DNA of 64,000 nt from DATJMJ01 sp035503915 (GTDB lineage: Bacteria; Actinomycetota; Acidimicrobiia; Acidimicrobiales; Palsa-688), in the NCBI GenBank assembly GCA_035503915.1, contig DATJSU010000022.1:248001-312000 (forward strand). Direction: 5' to 3'. Numbering within the stretch: position 1 is the first letter of the stretch; each line of letters opens with the position of its first letter. The notes under the pieces were generated by a model that was given only the letters and a program-made list of their open reading frames with translations, was not told the origin of the DNA and did not search any database. Below are positions 1 through 8,713 of the stretch, in pieces. A program made the position numbers and the translations under genes.

Positions 1-573
1 TGGCGAGAAGGAATGTTGCGGCCGCGCCTACCAGGCCGTTGGCATGTGCATGGTCGAGGGGGACGTTGAGGAGGAGCGCCAGTGTGCCGCCGGCGTTCGC
101 GAGGCTGACCAAGGCCCACAGGAGGCTGATCCGCACGAAGAGCTGGCGGACCTTGGGTCGCTTGAGGAACGAGGCGGGCATCGGGACAAAGTCGTGAGCG
201 AGCCTCTCGGCGAGCGGCCGGCCCAGGGGCACGGAGAGCAAGAACGCGCCCCCGACGAGGGCAGTGGCGAGCGAGGGTTGCAGGAAGTAGACGAAGAGGC
301 TGCTGCTGCCGCTGGCGAGAGCGAGGATCGAACGGGCGGTGATGCCGAGGGTGGCGATCACGAGGAGGCCCGGGAAGCCTTCCTTGCGGACGAGACGGCG
401 AGCGAGGGCGAGGTAGTTCCACCCGAGGGCGGTCAAGATGGCGCCTTTGGGGCCAATGAACGAAAGCGCCGCATAAAACAGCACCAGCGGAACGAGCGTG
501 GCTTCTACCACCTGAGGAGCCGCCCGCTTGGCCAGCTCGGTTAGCCGCGGCAGCTCGAAATGTTTTTCCACAC
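1..573 (-). CDS. VC0807-like integral membrane protein, 3' end outside the window
   Basis: The minus strand reads open from a GTG at 573 to the window edge (191 codons), so the C-terminus is missing. The product is strongly hydrophobic, with about five membrane segments separated by short basic loops (for example LARRLVRKEGFPGLL, then RPLAERLAHDF). The pattern resembles the small VC0807/DUF3159-type membrane proteins of actinobacteria, whose biochemical role is unknown. The plus strand over this region is open but very Glu/Asp/Arg-rich, as expected for the antisense of a membrane protein. No clear Shine-Dalgarno precedes the GTG, so the start is uncertain. It is transcribed away from the next gene. 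Confidence 0.6.
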
Positions 574-1024
574 TATTGGCTCGGCGTAAGCGCGACGGCC
601 TTGAGGTGGTTTCTCGGCCCCCGCCGGGCTGAGAGGTGCTTTTAGGGCCAGGTGCTGGCAAGTTCTCGGGGAGCCCGGGGTACGGTGGCTCACCCGTGAT
701 TTCGTTGCTTGCGGTACTTGCGGTGATTTGCAAATTTTCCCTTTGGTGTGCCGCGTTTCGGCGGGTGCTTCGTCCCGGTAGCAAGAGGTGGGCCAACCAC
801 CGATAAGGGGACGCTCCACCGGCGGCGTCCCGCGCGGAACGCGTTGGTAGCCATCTTCGCATATGTCCGCATGGGGCCGGTAGGCGAGGGGCCCCTAATT
901 TGGAGGACTTAGGGAAGTATCAGCTTCCCAAAGTGGACTGCGTGGGCCTTGCCGGCACCCGGTGTGCGCGACGAACCTTAGGTGGGCATAAACAAGGGCT
1001 GAACGGACTACCCTGCAGGGAAGA
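574..1024. other. 450-bp intergenic region between divergent genes
   Basis: No convincing coding sequence was found on either strand. Small inverted repeats are visible: GGGACGC/GCGTCCC around 796-821, GGGGCC/GGCCCC around 875-897, and GGGAAG/CTTCCC around 912-929. The last lies upstream of the plus-strand gene and the first lies in the leader of the minus-strand gene. I could not match the region to a riboswitch or structured RNA family I know. It presumably holds the two divergent promoters. Confidence 0.4.
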
Positions 1025-2320
1025 GTGCGTTCCCCGCCAGTGCGAGGTGTTGGGGACAGCGGTCCCTGTGACTCAGCTGCCGCGGGCGGGCAAACTGCCA
1101 GCGGGCAGCCGGCGCAGACGCGCCCTAAAGCCGAGGACGTGCAAATCACCGATGCTCGCCGGTCCGGGGAAAGAGATCCCATAGTTCTCGAAGAGCGCAA
1201 CGGCGTCCGGCGGGGTCACCCCGCGACCAAGCGGGATGGTGGCCCCGACGGCGGCCGCAAACGCAAACGCTCTGGTTCCAAGACTGCGAGCCGCCGACGC
1301 CGGGCAATCCTGCGCTGGGTGGTCGAAATCGCTGTCTTAGTTGCTGCCGCGCTGTTCGTAATTCGCCGGGCCGGCAACAGCATCGGCCAAATTGGCACGA
1401 TCTTCGGCCACTTGCATTGGCATTGGCTGCTTGTTTCAGTTGCGGCCGAGTGCGGTTCCATCGCGGCGCTGTCCTGGCTTCAAGAGAGGCTCCTCCGAGC
1501 GGCCGACGTCGAGGTGACCGTGAAGGACCTCCTGCCCGTGACGGCCGCAAGCAATGCGGTCGCCCAATCGTTGCCAGCCGGCATCCTCTTTGCTGAGGGC
1601 TATTCCTTCCGCCAGTACCAGCGCCTCGGTGCCGGCCGGGCGTCGGGCATTTGGGCGGAACTTTCTGCGGGCGCGCTCGCTGCTGCCGCCCTGGCCGGCG
1701 TCGCGGTGGCGGGGGCTGTCATCGTAGGCGACGGCTTGCGGACGAAGTTGCTCCCGCCCTTGGCCTTCGTGCTGGCGGGAGCGTTGGTGGCGGCAGCATT
1801 GTTCCGTAGGGCGCCACTGCTTGGGACGCTCATCGGCAAGATCCTTCGCAGGTCAGAACGCATCCTGCCCTCGAGCCTGTGCCGTCACCTCCGAACGGCC
1901 GAGGACGCGGTCAATGAGATGACCGGTTTCCAGCCTTCGTGGGCCTTGTGGGCGACTTGCCTGGCAGCTGCGATCTTGAACTGGGGCATGGACGCCGTCG
2001 TCCTTGTGATGGGCCTGCTCACCGTCGGCGGGCCGGTGCCCTGGCGCGGCTTGCTGCTGTGCTACGCAGCAGCTCAGCTGCTGGTCGAGCTCCCGATCAC
2101 CCCAGGCGGCCTCGGGCTGGTCGAGGGCGGGCTCGTCGAGGTCCTCACTCGCTTCCATGTCTCGGTGACACGTGCAACGGCGGGCACGCTCATGTACCGG
2201 GCGATCAGCTACTGGCTCCTCCTCATAATCGGCTGGTGCGCGGCGTTGTGGCTCACCCTTCGTAACCGCCGGGCGGACCGCCTCCAGACCGTCCAACCCG
2301 AGGTGGGAGTGCCTGCGTAG
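1025..2320 (+). CDS. Lysylphosphatidylglycerol synthase-type transmembrane protein (PF03706 family)
   Basis: The 431-residue product has a hydrophilic, Arg/Lys-rich N-terminus of about 95 residues followed by roughly seven to eight membrane helices. The spacing and the conserved C-terminal motif ELPITPGGLGLVEGG are typical of the lysylphosphatidylglycerol synthase transmembrane region (also UPF0104/AglD-like flippase domains). The soluble aminoacyl-transfer domain of full-length MprF is absent, so lipid lysinylation is unlikely; lipid or glycolipid translocation is the usual guess. The start is uncertain: GTG at 1025 follows an AGGGAAGA box, and an in-frame GTG at 1139 follows GAGGA at short spacing. 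Membrane homology begins well downstream of both. Confidence 0.7.
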   Translation: MRSPPVRGVGDSGPCDSAAAGGQTASGQPAQTRPKAEDVQITDARRSGERDPIVLEERNGVRRGHPATKRDGGPDGGRKRKRSGSKTASRRRRAILRWVVEIAVLVAAALFVIRRAGNSIGQIGTIFGHLHWHWLLVSVAAECGSIAALSWLQERLLRAADVEVTVKDLLPVTAASNAVAQSLPAGILFAEGYSFRQYQRLGAGRASGIWAELSAGALAAAALAGVAVAGAVIVGDGLRTKLLPPLAFVLAGALVAAALFRRAPLLGTLIGKILRRSERILPSSLCRHLRTAEDAVNEMTGFQPSWALWATCLAAAILNWGMDAVVLVMGLLTVGGPVPWRGLLLCYAAAQLLVELPITPGGLGLVEGGLVEVLTRFHVSVTRATAGTLMYRAISYWLLLIIGWCAALWLTLRNRRADRLQTVQPEVGVPA

Positions 2321-2463
2321 GCTGTCGGCGCCCGACCGGCTGGGGGAGGGGTATGACTTCGCTCATGCCGGTCGCCAAAGGCGCAAAAACGCCGGGCCGA
2401 GCGCGGGGAGCGCCGCGCTGAGAAGATGCCGCGTATATGGCTCGCCTACTAGCATGACCGTCG

Positions 2464-2628
2464 ATGACGGTGGTGCACGTACTTAGTGCGACCTCAAGCA
2501 GCGCCCCGCTCGATTGGGTCTTGGGCGCCGCGGCAAGCGTCGTTTTCGTAGCGCTCGTTGCCATCCCCGCGGCCGCTCTCAATGCCAGGGACCGCAAGCG
2601 CCGCGAGCAAGCGAGCGGGCCCAACTAG
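2464..2628 (+). CDS. Small single-span membrane protein (54 aa), hypothetical
   Basis: ATG at 2464 opens a 54-codon frame ending in TAG at 2626-2628. The product has one hydrophobic segment (VLGAAASVVFVALVAIPAAA, about residues 19-38) followed by a basic tail (RDRKRRE), the topology of a small membrane-anchored protein. It converges with the acyltransferase gene and overlaps its last bases. No clear Shine-Dalgarno is present and I recognise no family, so it could be a chance frame. Confidence 0.35.
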   Translation: MTVVHVLSATSSSAPLDWVLGAAASVVFVALVAIPAAALNARDRKRREQASGPN

Positions 2629-4766
2629 GAGGCCCCAGCCACCCCCGCATGCGCGAGCGCCTGCGCGACCAGGTTGGCAAACAGGGCTTGTCCTTTTGGG
2701 TCCGGGTGAATATGGTCCGGCCACAACACGCCAGGTGCAGCCGAAGCCGCGTACCAGTTGACCACTCGGATGCCCGGCTGGTCGGCGACCGCCGCCAGCG
2801 ACTGGTTGCTAGTGGCCTGCCAAGGCTGAGGTACCCTCACGTTGACGAAGACGAGGAGCGGGACACCGGCAGCGATCTGCCTGAACCTCGTCACATCCCA
2901 GGGGTACATGGGCCCGTTGGTGCCGAGGTCGATCACGATTGCCTTCAAGCCGCGGAAGTCACCAGCAGCCTTGTACTGCGATAGGCGGCTCAACCCGTCC
3001 CACACTTGGCGACCGATGACAGCGTCGACGGTGACGTCGCCGTGCAGCCGTTGCTCGAGAGCTGTCGAAGCGGCAAGCAGGACGGAGTCGCCGAGAGCGA
3101 GCACTTGGTGGCCGAGCCCGTCGCTGGGAACGCTGCGTTTGCCGACAGCGAGCGCACCAGGGGCGATGGTGGCACTTGTGGAACTGGTGGGACTGGTGGG
3201 GCTCCCGGCCTGTGTGGTTGGGGTCGTCCCTGGATGCGACAGCTGTGAGACGGTTTGCCCACTTGCCAATGTCGTCGCCCCCATCGTCGTGGGCGCACTC
3301 GTCGTGGGCGCACTCGTCGTGGGCGCACTCGTCGTGGGCGTACCTGCCCGGGTGCCTGTTCCGCCGGTCGACGGTGTTGGGGAGGAAGTTGGGGTGCTGG
3401 CCGGGGAGGAGCTCGCGGTCCTTGGGCGGGTGGGCAACGAGGTAGTGGTCGGTGCGCTAGCAGTAGTGGTGGTTGTCGGCGTCAGCGCCACGCGAGCTGC
3501 CGGCGTCGAGCCTGCGAGCAGCGCAGCCGACAGAGGAGGGGGGTTCACGACAGCAAGCAGGGAGACGGCGGACAGCCCGCAAGCCCCGACCCCACTGAGA
3601 GCGGCGATGCGCGCGGGGCGCTGCCATGCGCGCAACGCCGCCTGTGCCTTTCCCGTGCGGAAGGGTTGTTCGACGAAGTGGTACGACGCCTCGGCCGCGC
3701 CCCCGATCAGAACGAGGCGGAACACCAGCAGCGGAGCCCCTGACATCCCTACGTCACTAGGTCTTGTCAGGCAGATGATCGGCCAGTGCCAAAGGTAAAG
3801 CGAGTAGGACCTTGTCCCTAGGTACCGGAGCGGCCGCGCGCAAAGCAGCCTCTGCAACGGCCCTGCGCGGAGGGACACGACCAACACGAGGCCCGTCAAT
3901 GCCGAGGCCAGCAAGATGCCCCCCCGGTAGGCAAAACTCCCGCTCGCTCCGCAGAAGATCAGCAACAGGACCAAGCCGCCGAACGCGAGAGCACCGAGCT
4001 GTGCGCGCCGCCTCCGGGCGAGGGCGCCGAGGTCGACGCGCCGCCCTCGAGTTGCCCCCGCCAAAGCGGCACCGATCAGCAAACCGGACGAATGCGTAAA
4101 AGTGTCGTAATACACGCTGGACGCTTGCCCGGGCACATAGAGCAATGCCATCAACAGGGCTGACCCGGCGGCCCCCAAGGAAGCGGTCCAGCACAGGGCC
4201 GCCAGCGGCCTGCGGCGAGCTGTCCGCACGACGAGGAGCACGACAAAAGGCCAAATGAGGTAGAACTGCTCTTCCACACCAAGCGACCACAGGTGCTGGA
4301 GGAGGGGTGGCCGCCCGATCGCTTGGAAATAGTTGTCGTGGTGCAACAGCAAACGCCAGTTGGCGACAAAGCCGAGGGCGGCGGGGATGTCGGCCCGTAG
4401 CTCCGGGACGGCATCGGGAGCAAAGAGGGCAGCGGCTACAGCAACGACGAGGAGCAAGACGACTAGTCCGGGGACCAGCCTGCGGGCACGCCGGGCCCAG
4501 AACTCCGCCAGGCTGCTCCGGGTGCCCTTCTCAAACAGGTCCAACAGCAACCCGGTGATCAAGAACCCCGATACGACAAAGAAAATGTCGACACCGAGGT
4601 AGCCACCGGGGAGCCAGGAAGGGTTCAGGTGGAAGATGACGACGGCAACTATCCCGATCCCGCGGATGCCATCGAGGGCAGGGAGGCGGCTCCGGCGGGC
4701 ACCTTGGCGGCGGCTCTCGCTGGGGCCATTTGTTAGTTCAGTTGCCGAAGTCTCATGCGGCGTCAT
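2625..4766 (-). CDS. Acyltransferase 3 (OafA/YrhL type) fused to an SGNH-like domain
   Basis: This is a membrane-bound O-acyltransferase for cell-surface polysaccharide or peptidoglycan. The N-terminal 390 residues contain the acyltransferase-3 signature: LDGIRGIGIVAVVIFH, then FFVVSGFLITGLLL, and WSLGVEEQFYLIWP, with about ten membrane helices. A Thr/Ser/Pro-rich linker of about 110 residues follows, with TSAPT repeats, then a C-terminal SGNH/GDSL-like domain (ALGDSVLL, IDLGTNG, DHIHPDPKG). In known AT3-SGNH proteins such as OatA the two halves pass the acyl group across the membrane and attach it outside. ATG 4766 is preferred because GGTGAGG lies upstream; GTG 4787 is the longer alternative. 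The surface substrate is unknown. Confidence 0.85.
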   Translation of the reverse strand: MTPHETSATELTNGPSESRRQGARRSRLPALDGIRGIGIVAVVIFHLNPSWLPGGYLGVDIFFVVSGFLITGLLLDLFEKGTRSSLAEFWARRARRLVPGLVVLLLVVAVAAALFAPDAVPELRADIPAALGFVANWRLLLHHDNYFQAIGRPPLLQHLWSLGVEEQFYLIWPFVVLLVVRTARRRPLAALCWTASLGAAGSALLMALLYVPGQASSVYYDTFTHSSGLLIGAALAGATRGRRVDLGALARRRRAQLGALAFGGLVLLLIFCGASGSFAYRGGILLASALTGLVLVVSLRAGPLQRLLCARPLRYLGTRSYSLYLWHWPIICLTRPSDVGMSGAPLLVFRLVLIGGAAEASYHFVEQPFRTGKAQAALRAWQRPARIAALSGVGACGLSAVSLLAVVNPPPLSAALLAGSTPAARVALTPTTTTTASAPTTTSLPTRPRTASSSPASTPTSSPTPSTGGTGTRAGTPTTSAPTTSAPTTSAPTTMGATTLASGQTVSQLSHPGTTPTTQAGSPTSPTSSTSATIAPGALAVGKRSVPSDGLGHQVLALGDSVLLAASTALEQRLHGDVTVDAVIGRQVWDGLSRLSQYKAAGDFRGLKAIVIDLGTNGPMYPWDVTRFRQIAAGVPLLVFVNVRVPQPWQATSNQSLAAVADQPGIRVVNWYAASAAPGVLWPDHIHPDPKGQALFANLVAQALAHAGVAGAS
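3286..3340 (+). repeat. 15-bp tandem repeat encoding the TSAPT linker
   Basis: The unit GTCGTGGGCGCACTC occurs three times exactly at 3286-3330, with a degraded fourth copy to about 3340. It lies inside the acyltransferase gene and encodes its repeated Ala-Pro-Thr-Thr-Ser linker on the minus strand. Such in-frame units can vary in copy number by slippage without breaking the frame. Confidence 0.85.
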
Positions 4767-5160
4767 CGGTATTTCGTCCTCACCCACCTAGACACCGCGA
4801 CGAGCCCCCGGGTTCCGCCGACGAGACAGGTTATCTACAAAATCTTCCGAGTTGTCGCCGACTGGAACCCTCGGTCGTGGGGGTGTTTCGGAGAGCACTT
4901 GTCGCGGCCCCGGGCCCTCGCCCCCGAGCACGCAAACGTTGCCCGTCACGACACTAGCCGACGGGAGTTTTCGAGTGGTCGACTGATTGCTCTGAGTGGT
5001 GGTCGGGTACACTACGTTTACGGTCAGTCTTGCACGAGTCGGTGGGGCGGGAGCGGGATCGAAGGAAGTGCGCTCCGAAGCGCCAAGTAGCGCCGCGTCC
5101 TCGAGCGGCCCTCGCCGGGGCCGCATTTCGGCGTCCGTGGCGGGCCGGAGGCGCCAGGCA
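4767..5160. promoter_or_regulatory. Divergent intergenic region, promoters of the acyltransferase and PAS-GGDEF-EAL genes
   Basis: This 394-bp stretch separates two divergent genes. Taking the ATG at 5161 as the GGDEF gene start, a possible plus-strand promoter is TTGCTC (4987-4992) with TACACT (5008-5013) at 15-bp spacing, which is weak. The frame stays open upstream of 5161 to a GTG at 4996, but those residues are low in complexity and precede the PAS fold. No other gene was seen. Confidence 0.3.
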
Positions 5161-6873
5161 ATGTTGGCCACGATTGCCCGAGAATGTGACGAAGCGATCG
5201 TCTGCAGCGGCCGTGGTGGCGACATCCAGATTTGGAACCAAGCTGCCGAGGAGCTCTTTGGTTGGACTGAGCAAGAAGCAGTAGGCAGCTCGGTCAACCT
5301 TGTCGTGCCGGGGGACCTTCGGCGGGAAGCCGATGAGGTAATGAAAAGGGCTTGGGCCGGTTCGGTCCTGCGGCGAGTGGAGACGGTCCGGGTGTGCAAG
5401 CACGCCTCGAAAGTGGAGGTTTCCATAAGCTTGCTGCCTTTGCGCGACAAGGAAGGCCAAGTCTTTGCCGTCTCGCAAGTTGTCAGGGACATCACCCAGC
5501 ACAAGGCCTCTGAACGAGCTCTCGCCTACCAGGCTATGCACGACCCGCTGACGGGGCTGCCGAACCGTATCCTTTTAGAGGACCGGATGGCTCACGCCAT
5601 CCAAAGGTGCCGGCGAGAAGGCGACCGGGTTGGCGTGATGTTCTTCGACCTCGACCATTTCAAGCGGGTAAACGACACAGCGGGCCACGAAGTTGGGGAC
5701 AGGTTGCTGACGGCTGTGGCAGACCGGCTGCGCCAGTCGGTGCGCTCGGCGGACACGGTCGCCCGGCTCGGGGGCGACGAGTTTGTCGTGCTTTGCGAAG
5801 GCATCAGCGACGATTCGCAGCTCGACACGATCGCGTCCCACGTCGTCTCGAGCCTTTCCGATCCCGTGGTCCTGCCCGACCGCCGGCTTTGGGTCAGCAT
5901 GAGCGGGGGTTTTGTGAGCGGGGGAGGCGACTCGTCGGTCGCCCAGCTGCTCAGCGAGGCCGATGCGGCCATGTACAACGCCAAGGAAAGAGAGAGGGGC
6001 ACTGTCGGCTGCTACGACCCGAGGACACGGCCCGACCTCGAGCGGAAAGTGGACGGCTCCCGCCTTTTGCGCCTCGCCCTCGAAGGCAGGCAGCTCGTGC
6101 CCTACTACCAGCCCATCGTCGACTTGCATTCCGGGTTGCTCGTCGGAGCCGAAGCGCTCGTGCGTTGGGAGGACCCGGTACGTGGGTTGATCGCGGCAAA
6201 AGATTTCATACCGCTTGCAGAAGAGGTTGGCCTCGTAGCCGACATCAGCGACCGGATGTTGGCAGAAGCTGGCAACCAGGCGATCAGTTGGTCAAAGTCT
6301 TGGCCCAACTTGAAAATGGCCGTCAACGTCTCCGCGCTGCAGTTGAGAAGAGGCGCTCTTCTCGAGCGAGCCAAGGCGTTGGTGCAGGAGGGGCTGCGCC
6401 CATCTTGCCTTGTCCTGGAGGTCACCGAGTCGGCTCTTATGGAGCAGACAGTGACCAGTAGCTCCATGCTCCAAGAGCTGCGCGAGTCGGGCTTCGGCAT
6501 CGCGATCGATGACTTCGGCACGGGCTACAGTTCCCTCGCCTACCTCAAGCAGCTGCCAGCGACGTCCATAAAGGTCGACCGGACCTTCACGTCGCAGCTG
6601 CCGGACCCTCACGACCTCTCTGTGGTCATGGCGATACTCGCCATCGCCGACACCTATGGGCTCAATGTCGTCGCCGAAGGCATCGAAACCGCCGAGCAGG
6701 CCGAGATCCTTCGCACGCTCGGCTGCCTGTTGGGCCAGGGTTACCACTTCGCCCGCGCTGTGCCGGCGCACGAGTTCGACAAGCTCCTCGAAAAAGGTCG
6801 CTTCCCGGTTGGCCCCCAGGCCGGTCCCGGGCTGGGTGCCCGGCGCCGTGCCCCGGGCACGCCAACCCCGTGA
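5161..6873 (+). CDS. PAS-GGDEF-EAL protein, putative bifunctional cyclic-di-GMP enzyme
   Basis: The protein (about 570 residues from ATG 5161) should make and/or degrade the second messenger cyclic-di-GMP. A PAS domain covers residues 5-115 (DIQIWNQAAEELFGW). The GGDEF domain follows with an intact active site, RLGGDEFVVL at about 202-211, and an RxxD inhibitory site (RSAD) five residues upstream. The EAL domain keeps its catalytic features: GAEALVRW at about 329, NVSALQL, LEVTES, IDDFGTG, IKVDRTF and AEGIET. Both activities are therefore possible. The start is chosen because GGAGG sits 9 bases upstream of 5161; a GTG at 4996 would add 55 residues. The next gene overlaps it by 4 bases, so the two are co-translated. 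The PAS ligand is unknown. Confidence 0.9.
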   Translation: MLATIARECDEAIVCSGRGGDIQIWNQAAEELFGWTEQEAVGSSVNLVVPGDLRREADEVMKRAWAGSVLRRVETVRVCKHASKVEVSISLLPLRDKEGQVFAVSQVVRDITQHKASERALAYQAMHDPLTGLPNRILLEDRMAHAIQRCRREGDRVGVMFFDLDHFKRVNDTAGHEVGDRLLTAVADRLRQSVRSADTVARLGGDEFVVLCEGISDDSQLDTIASHVVSSLSDPVVLPDRRLWVSMSGGFVSGGGDSSVAQLLSEADAAMYNAKERERGTVGCYDPRTRPDLERKVDGSRLLRLALEGRQLVPYYQPIVDLHSGLLVGAEALVRWEDPVRGLIAAKDFIPLAEEVGLVADISDRMLAEAGNQAISWSKSWPNLKMAVNVSALQLRRGALLERAKALVQEGLRPSCLVLEVTESALMEQTVTSSSMLQELRESGFGIAIDDFGTGYSSLAYLKQLPATSIKVDRTFTSQLPDPHDLSVVMAILAIADTYGLNVVAEGIETAEQAEILRTLGCLLGQGYHFARAVPAHEFDKLLEKGRFPVGPQAGPGLGARRRAPGTPTP

Positions 6874-7655
6874 GCCGTATGGCTATTGCCGCGCCCTTGG
6901 TAGCATCACGCAGGCAAATGCCAGCCGACCCGCTTCGCGCACGCACCATGGCCAACCGCCGGCGCGGTTTGGCATTGGTTGTCGCGTCGGCGGTGCCATT
7001 GGGCGTCGCGGTGGGCCTTCTCGTGCTGTTCCTTTCCAGCTGGCCCTACGGGATCGCAGGCCTCGTGGTAGGGACGCTGCTCCTCGGAGTCGTCATGTGG
7101 TGGGCTGCCGAGCCGCTCGCCCGGAGAGTGCTTGGCGGGGCGCCGGCGAAGTCTTTCGAGCACGCCCGTTTGCTCAACCTCGTCGAAGGGCTCTCGGCGA
7201 CGATCGGTACCTACCCTCCGGAGGTGCGGGTCAGGCCCGAGACGACCCTCAATGCTGCAGTCTGCGGCCGCCGCCGCCGGCGGGCGACGCTCGTGGCGAC
7301 GCAGGGCCTCCTCGACGAGCTAAACCGCATGGAGCTCGAGGGCGTCGTTGCGCAGTTGCTCACCCGGGCCCGCACGCACGACATGCTCCCGGCAACGGTC
7401 ACAGTGGCGACCCTTGGTATTGGCGCGACATTGCTCTCACCTCCCGAGCCCGTAACCGCCATGGACCGGGCCGCAGTCAGTTTCACCCGCTACCCACCGG
7501 GGCTCATTTCGGCTCTCGAGAAGATGGGAGCCAAGGGCACAGAAGTAAGAGGCGCTTCCCGCGCGAGCGCGCACCTTTGGTTCGCGCCGGCGAGCGGTAG
7601 CACGGCTCCCATTACGCCCCTCAAGGACCGCATCGAGGCCCTTCGGGAGCTCTGA
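6870..7655 (+). CDS. Catalytically degenerate M48-family (HtpX-like) membrane protein
   Basis: Two N-terminal membrane segments (about residues 33-55 and 58-80) precede a domain that follows the M48 metallopeptidase pattern: NLVEGLSATIG, LVATQGLLDELNRMELEGVVA, then a late block DRAAVSFTRYPPGLISALEKM and a C-terminal PLKDRIEALREL. In true M48 proteases the central helix carries HExxH for zinc binding; here the same position reads QLLTR (residues 162-166), so the zinc site is gone. I infer a non-catalytic pseudoprotease acting by binding. It starts with GTGA overlapping the stop of the PAS-GGDEF-EAL gene, so the products are probably made together. The assignment rests on pattern recognition, not a search. 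Confidence 0.6.
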   Translation: MSRMAIAAPLVASRRQMPADPLRARTMANRRRGLALVVASAVPLGVAVGLLVLFLSSWPYGIAGLVVGTLLLGVVMWWAAEPLARRVLGGAPAKSFEHARLLNLVEGLSATIGTYPPEVRVRPETTLNAAVCGRRRRRATLVATQGLLDELNRMELEGVVAQLLTRARTHDMLPATVTVATLGIGATLLSPPEPVTAMDRAAVSFTRYPPGLISALEKMGAKGTEVRGASRASAHLWFAPASGSTAPITPLKDRIEALREL

Positions 7656-7727
7656 GCACTGGTAGTCGGACGTCCGAACTGCCGCCATCGCAGGCTCGAA
7701 AAAGAAAGCCGGTCGCGCTTGCACCAG

Positions 7728-7733
7728 TAGGAT
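7728..7733 (+). promoter_or_regulatory. Candidate -10 box of pdxS (leaderless)
   Basis: TAGGAT ends eight bases before the ATG of pdxS at 7742, and no Shine-Dalgarno is visible. A transcription start about seven bases after the box would fall at or next to the start codon, suggesting a leaderless mRNA. No good -35 box is apparent. Confidence 0.35.
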
Positions 7734-7741
7734 GGCGAGCC

Positions 7742-8686
7742 ATGAGCGAAGTCGATGCCCAACAACCAGCGCTGTCCGGAGCTAGCACCTCTCAGGGGCT
7801 CGGACGGGGCCGGGTGAGGGGCACCGGCCTCGTGAAGCGCGGGCTCGCGACCCAGCTCAGGGGCGGGGTCATCATGGACGTCGTGACGCCCGAGCAGGCC
7901 CGGGTCGCCGAGGACGCGGGCGCGGTCGCCGTCATGGCGCTCGAACGGGTGCCCGCAGACATCCGTCGCGACGGTGGTGTCGCCCGTATGAGCGACCCCG
8001 CTCTCATCGAAGGCATCAAGTCGGCGGTGAGCATCCCGGTGATGGCAAAAGCGCGGATCGGGCATTTCGCGGAAGCGAGGGTCCTCGAGGCTCTCGAGGT
8101 GGACTACATCGACGAGAGCGAGGTCCTCACCCCGGCCGACGACGAGCACCACATCGACAAGTGGCCCTTTACGGTGCCGTTCGTGTGCGGGGCGAACAAC
8201 CTCGGTGAAGCGCTCAGGCGGATTTCCGAGGGCGCAGCGATGATCCGCTCAAAGGGGGAGGCGGGGACGGGCGACGTAAAAGAAGCCGTCCGCCACCTGC
8301 GCCAGGTTTTGGGCGACATCCGCAAGCTCACGCAGGCAGATAGTGCGGAAATGTACGCGTGGGCCAAGGAGCTCCGCGCACCCGTCGAGCTTGTGCACGA
8401 GGTCGCGGAGACGGGCGAGCTGCCGGTGCCGCTTTTTTGCGCAGGGGGCATTGCGACGCCCGCTGACGCCGCGCTTGTCATGCAGCTCGGCGCTCAAGCC
8501 GTATTTGTCGGGTCGGGCATATTCAAAAGCTCCAGCCCGCCGCGCTTTGCCCGGGCAATAGTCGAAGCGACCGCGCATTTCGCCGACTACGAGATCGTGG
8601 CCAAGGTGAGCAGAGGCCTCGGGGAGGCGATGCGGGGCGAAGAGGCCGGGTCTGTCGAGACGAAGCTTTCCGCGCGGGGTTGGTGA
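7742..8686 (+). CDS. pdxS: Pyridoxal 5'-phosphate synthase lyase subunit PdxS
   Basis: PdxS builds pyridoxal 5'-phosphate from ribose 5-phosphate, glyceraldehyde 3-phosphate and ammonia supplied by PdxT. The 314-residue product has the family signatures: GGVIMDVVTPEQARVAEDAGA with the catalytic Asp, VMAKARIGHFAEA with the Schiff-base Lys, IDESEVLTPAD, and the second Lys in MIRSKGEAGTGDV. Length is typical, with about 25 extra N-terminal residues. It is the first gene of a run with pdxT (27 bases later) and yebC, a common actinobacterial order. The ATG at 7742 appears to be served by a leaderless promoter. Confidence 0.97.
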   Translation: MSEVDAQQPALSGASTSQGLGRGRVRGTGLVKRGLATQLRGGVIMDVVTPEQARVAEDAGAVAVMALERVPADIRRDGGVARMSDPALIEGIKSAVSIPVMAKARIGHFAEARVLEALEVDYIDESEVLTPADDEHHIDKWPFTVPFVCGANNLGEALRRISEGAAMIRSKGEAGTGDVKEAVRHLRQVLGDIRKLTQADSAEMYAWAKELRAPVELVHEVAETGELPVPLFCAGGIATPADAALVMQLGAQAVFVGSGIFKSSSPPRFARAIVEATAHFADYEIVAKVSRGLGEAMRGEEAGSVETKLSARGW

Positions 8687-8713
8687 GCTAGGCAATGGGA
8701 AAGGTGCCCCCAG

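Noticed and set aside
44..544. Long plus-strand frame rich in Glu, Asp and Arg
   Set aside because: It is the antisense of a membrane protein gene on the minus strand; the composition is what reversed hydrophobic codons give.
574..1024. Possible riboswitch (cyclic-di-GMP or cyclic-di-AMP type) in the first intergenic region
   Set aside because: Some short pieces resemble parts of these motifs, but the conserved core and pairing could not be found on either strand.
3286..3345. CRISPR-like or mobile repeat
   Set aside because: Units are 15 bp, contiguous and in frame, encoding a protein linker; there are no spacers.
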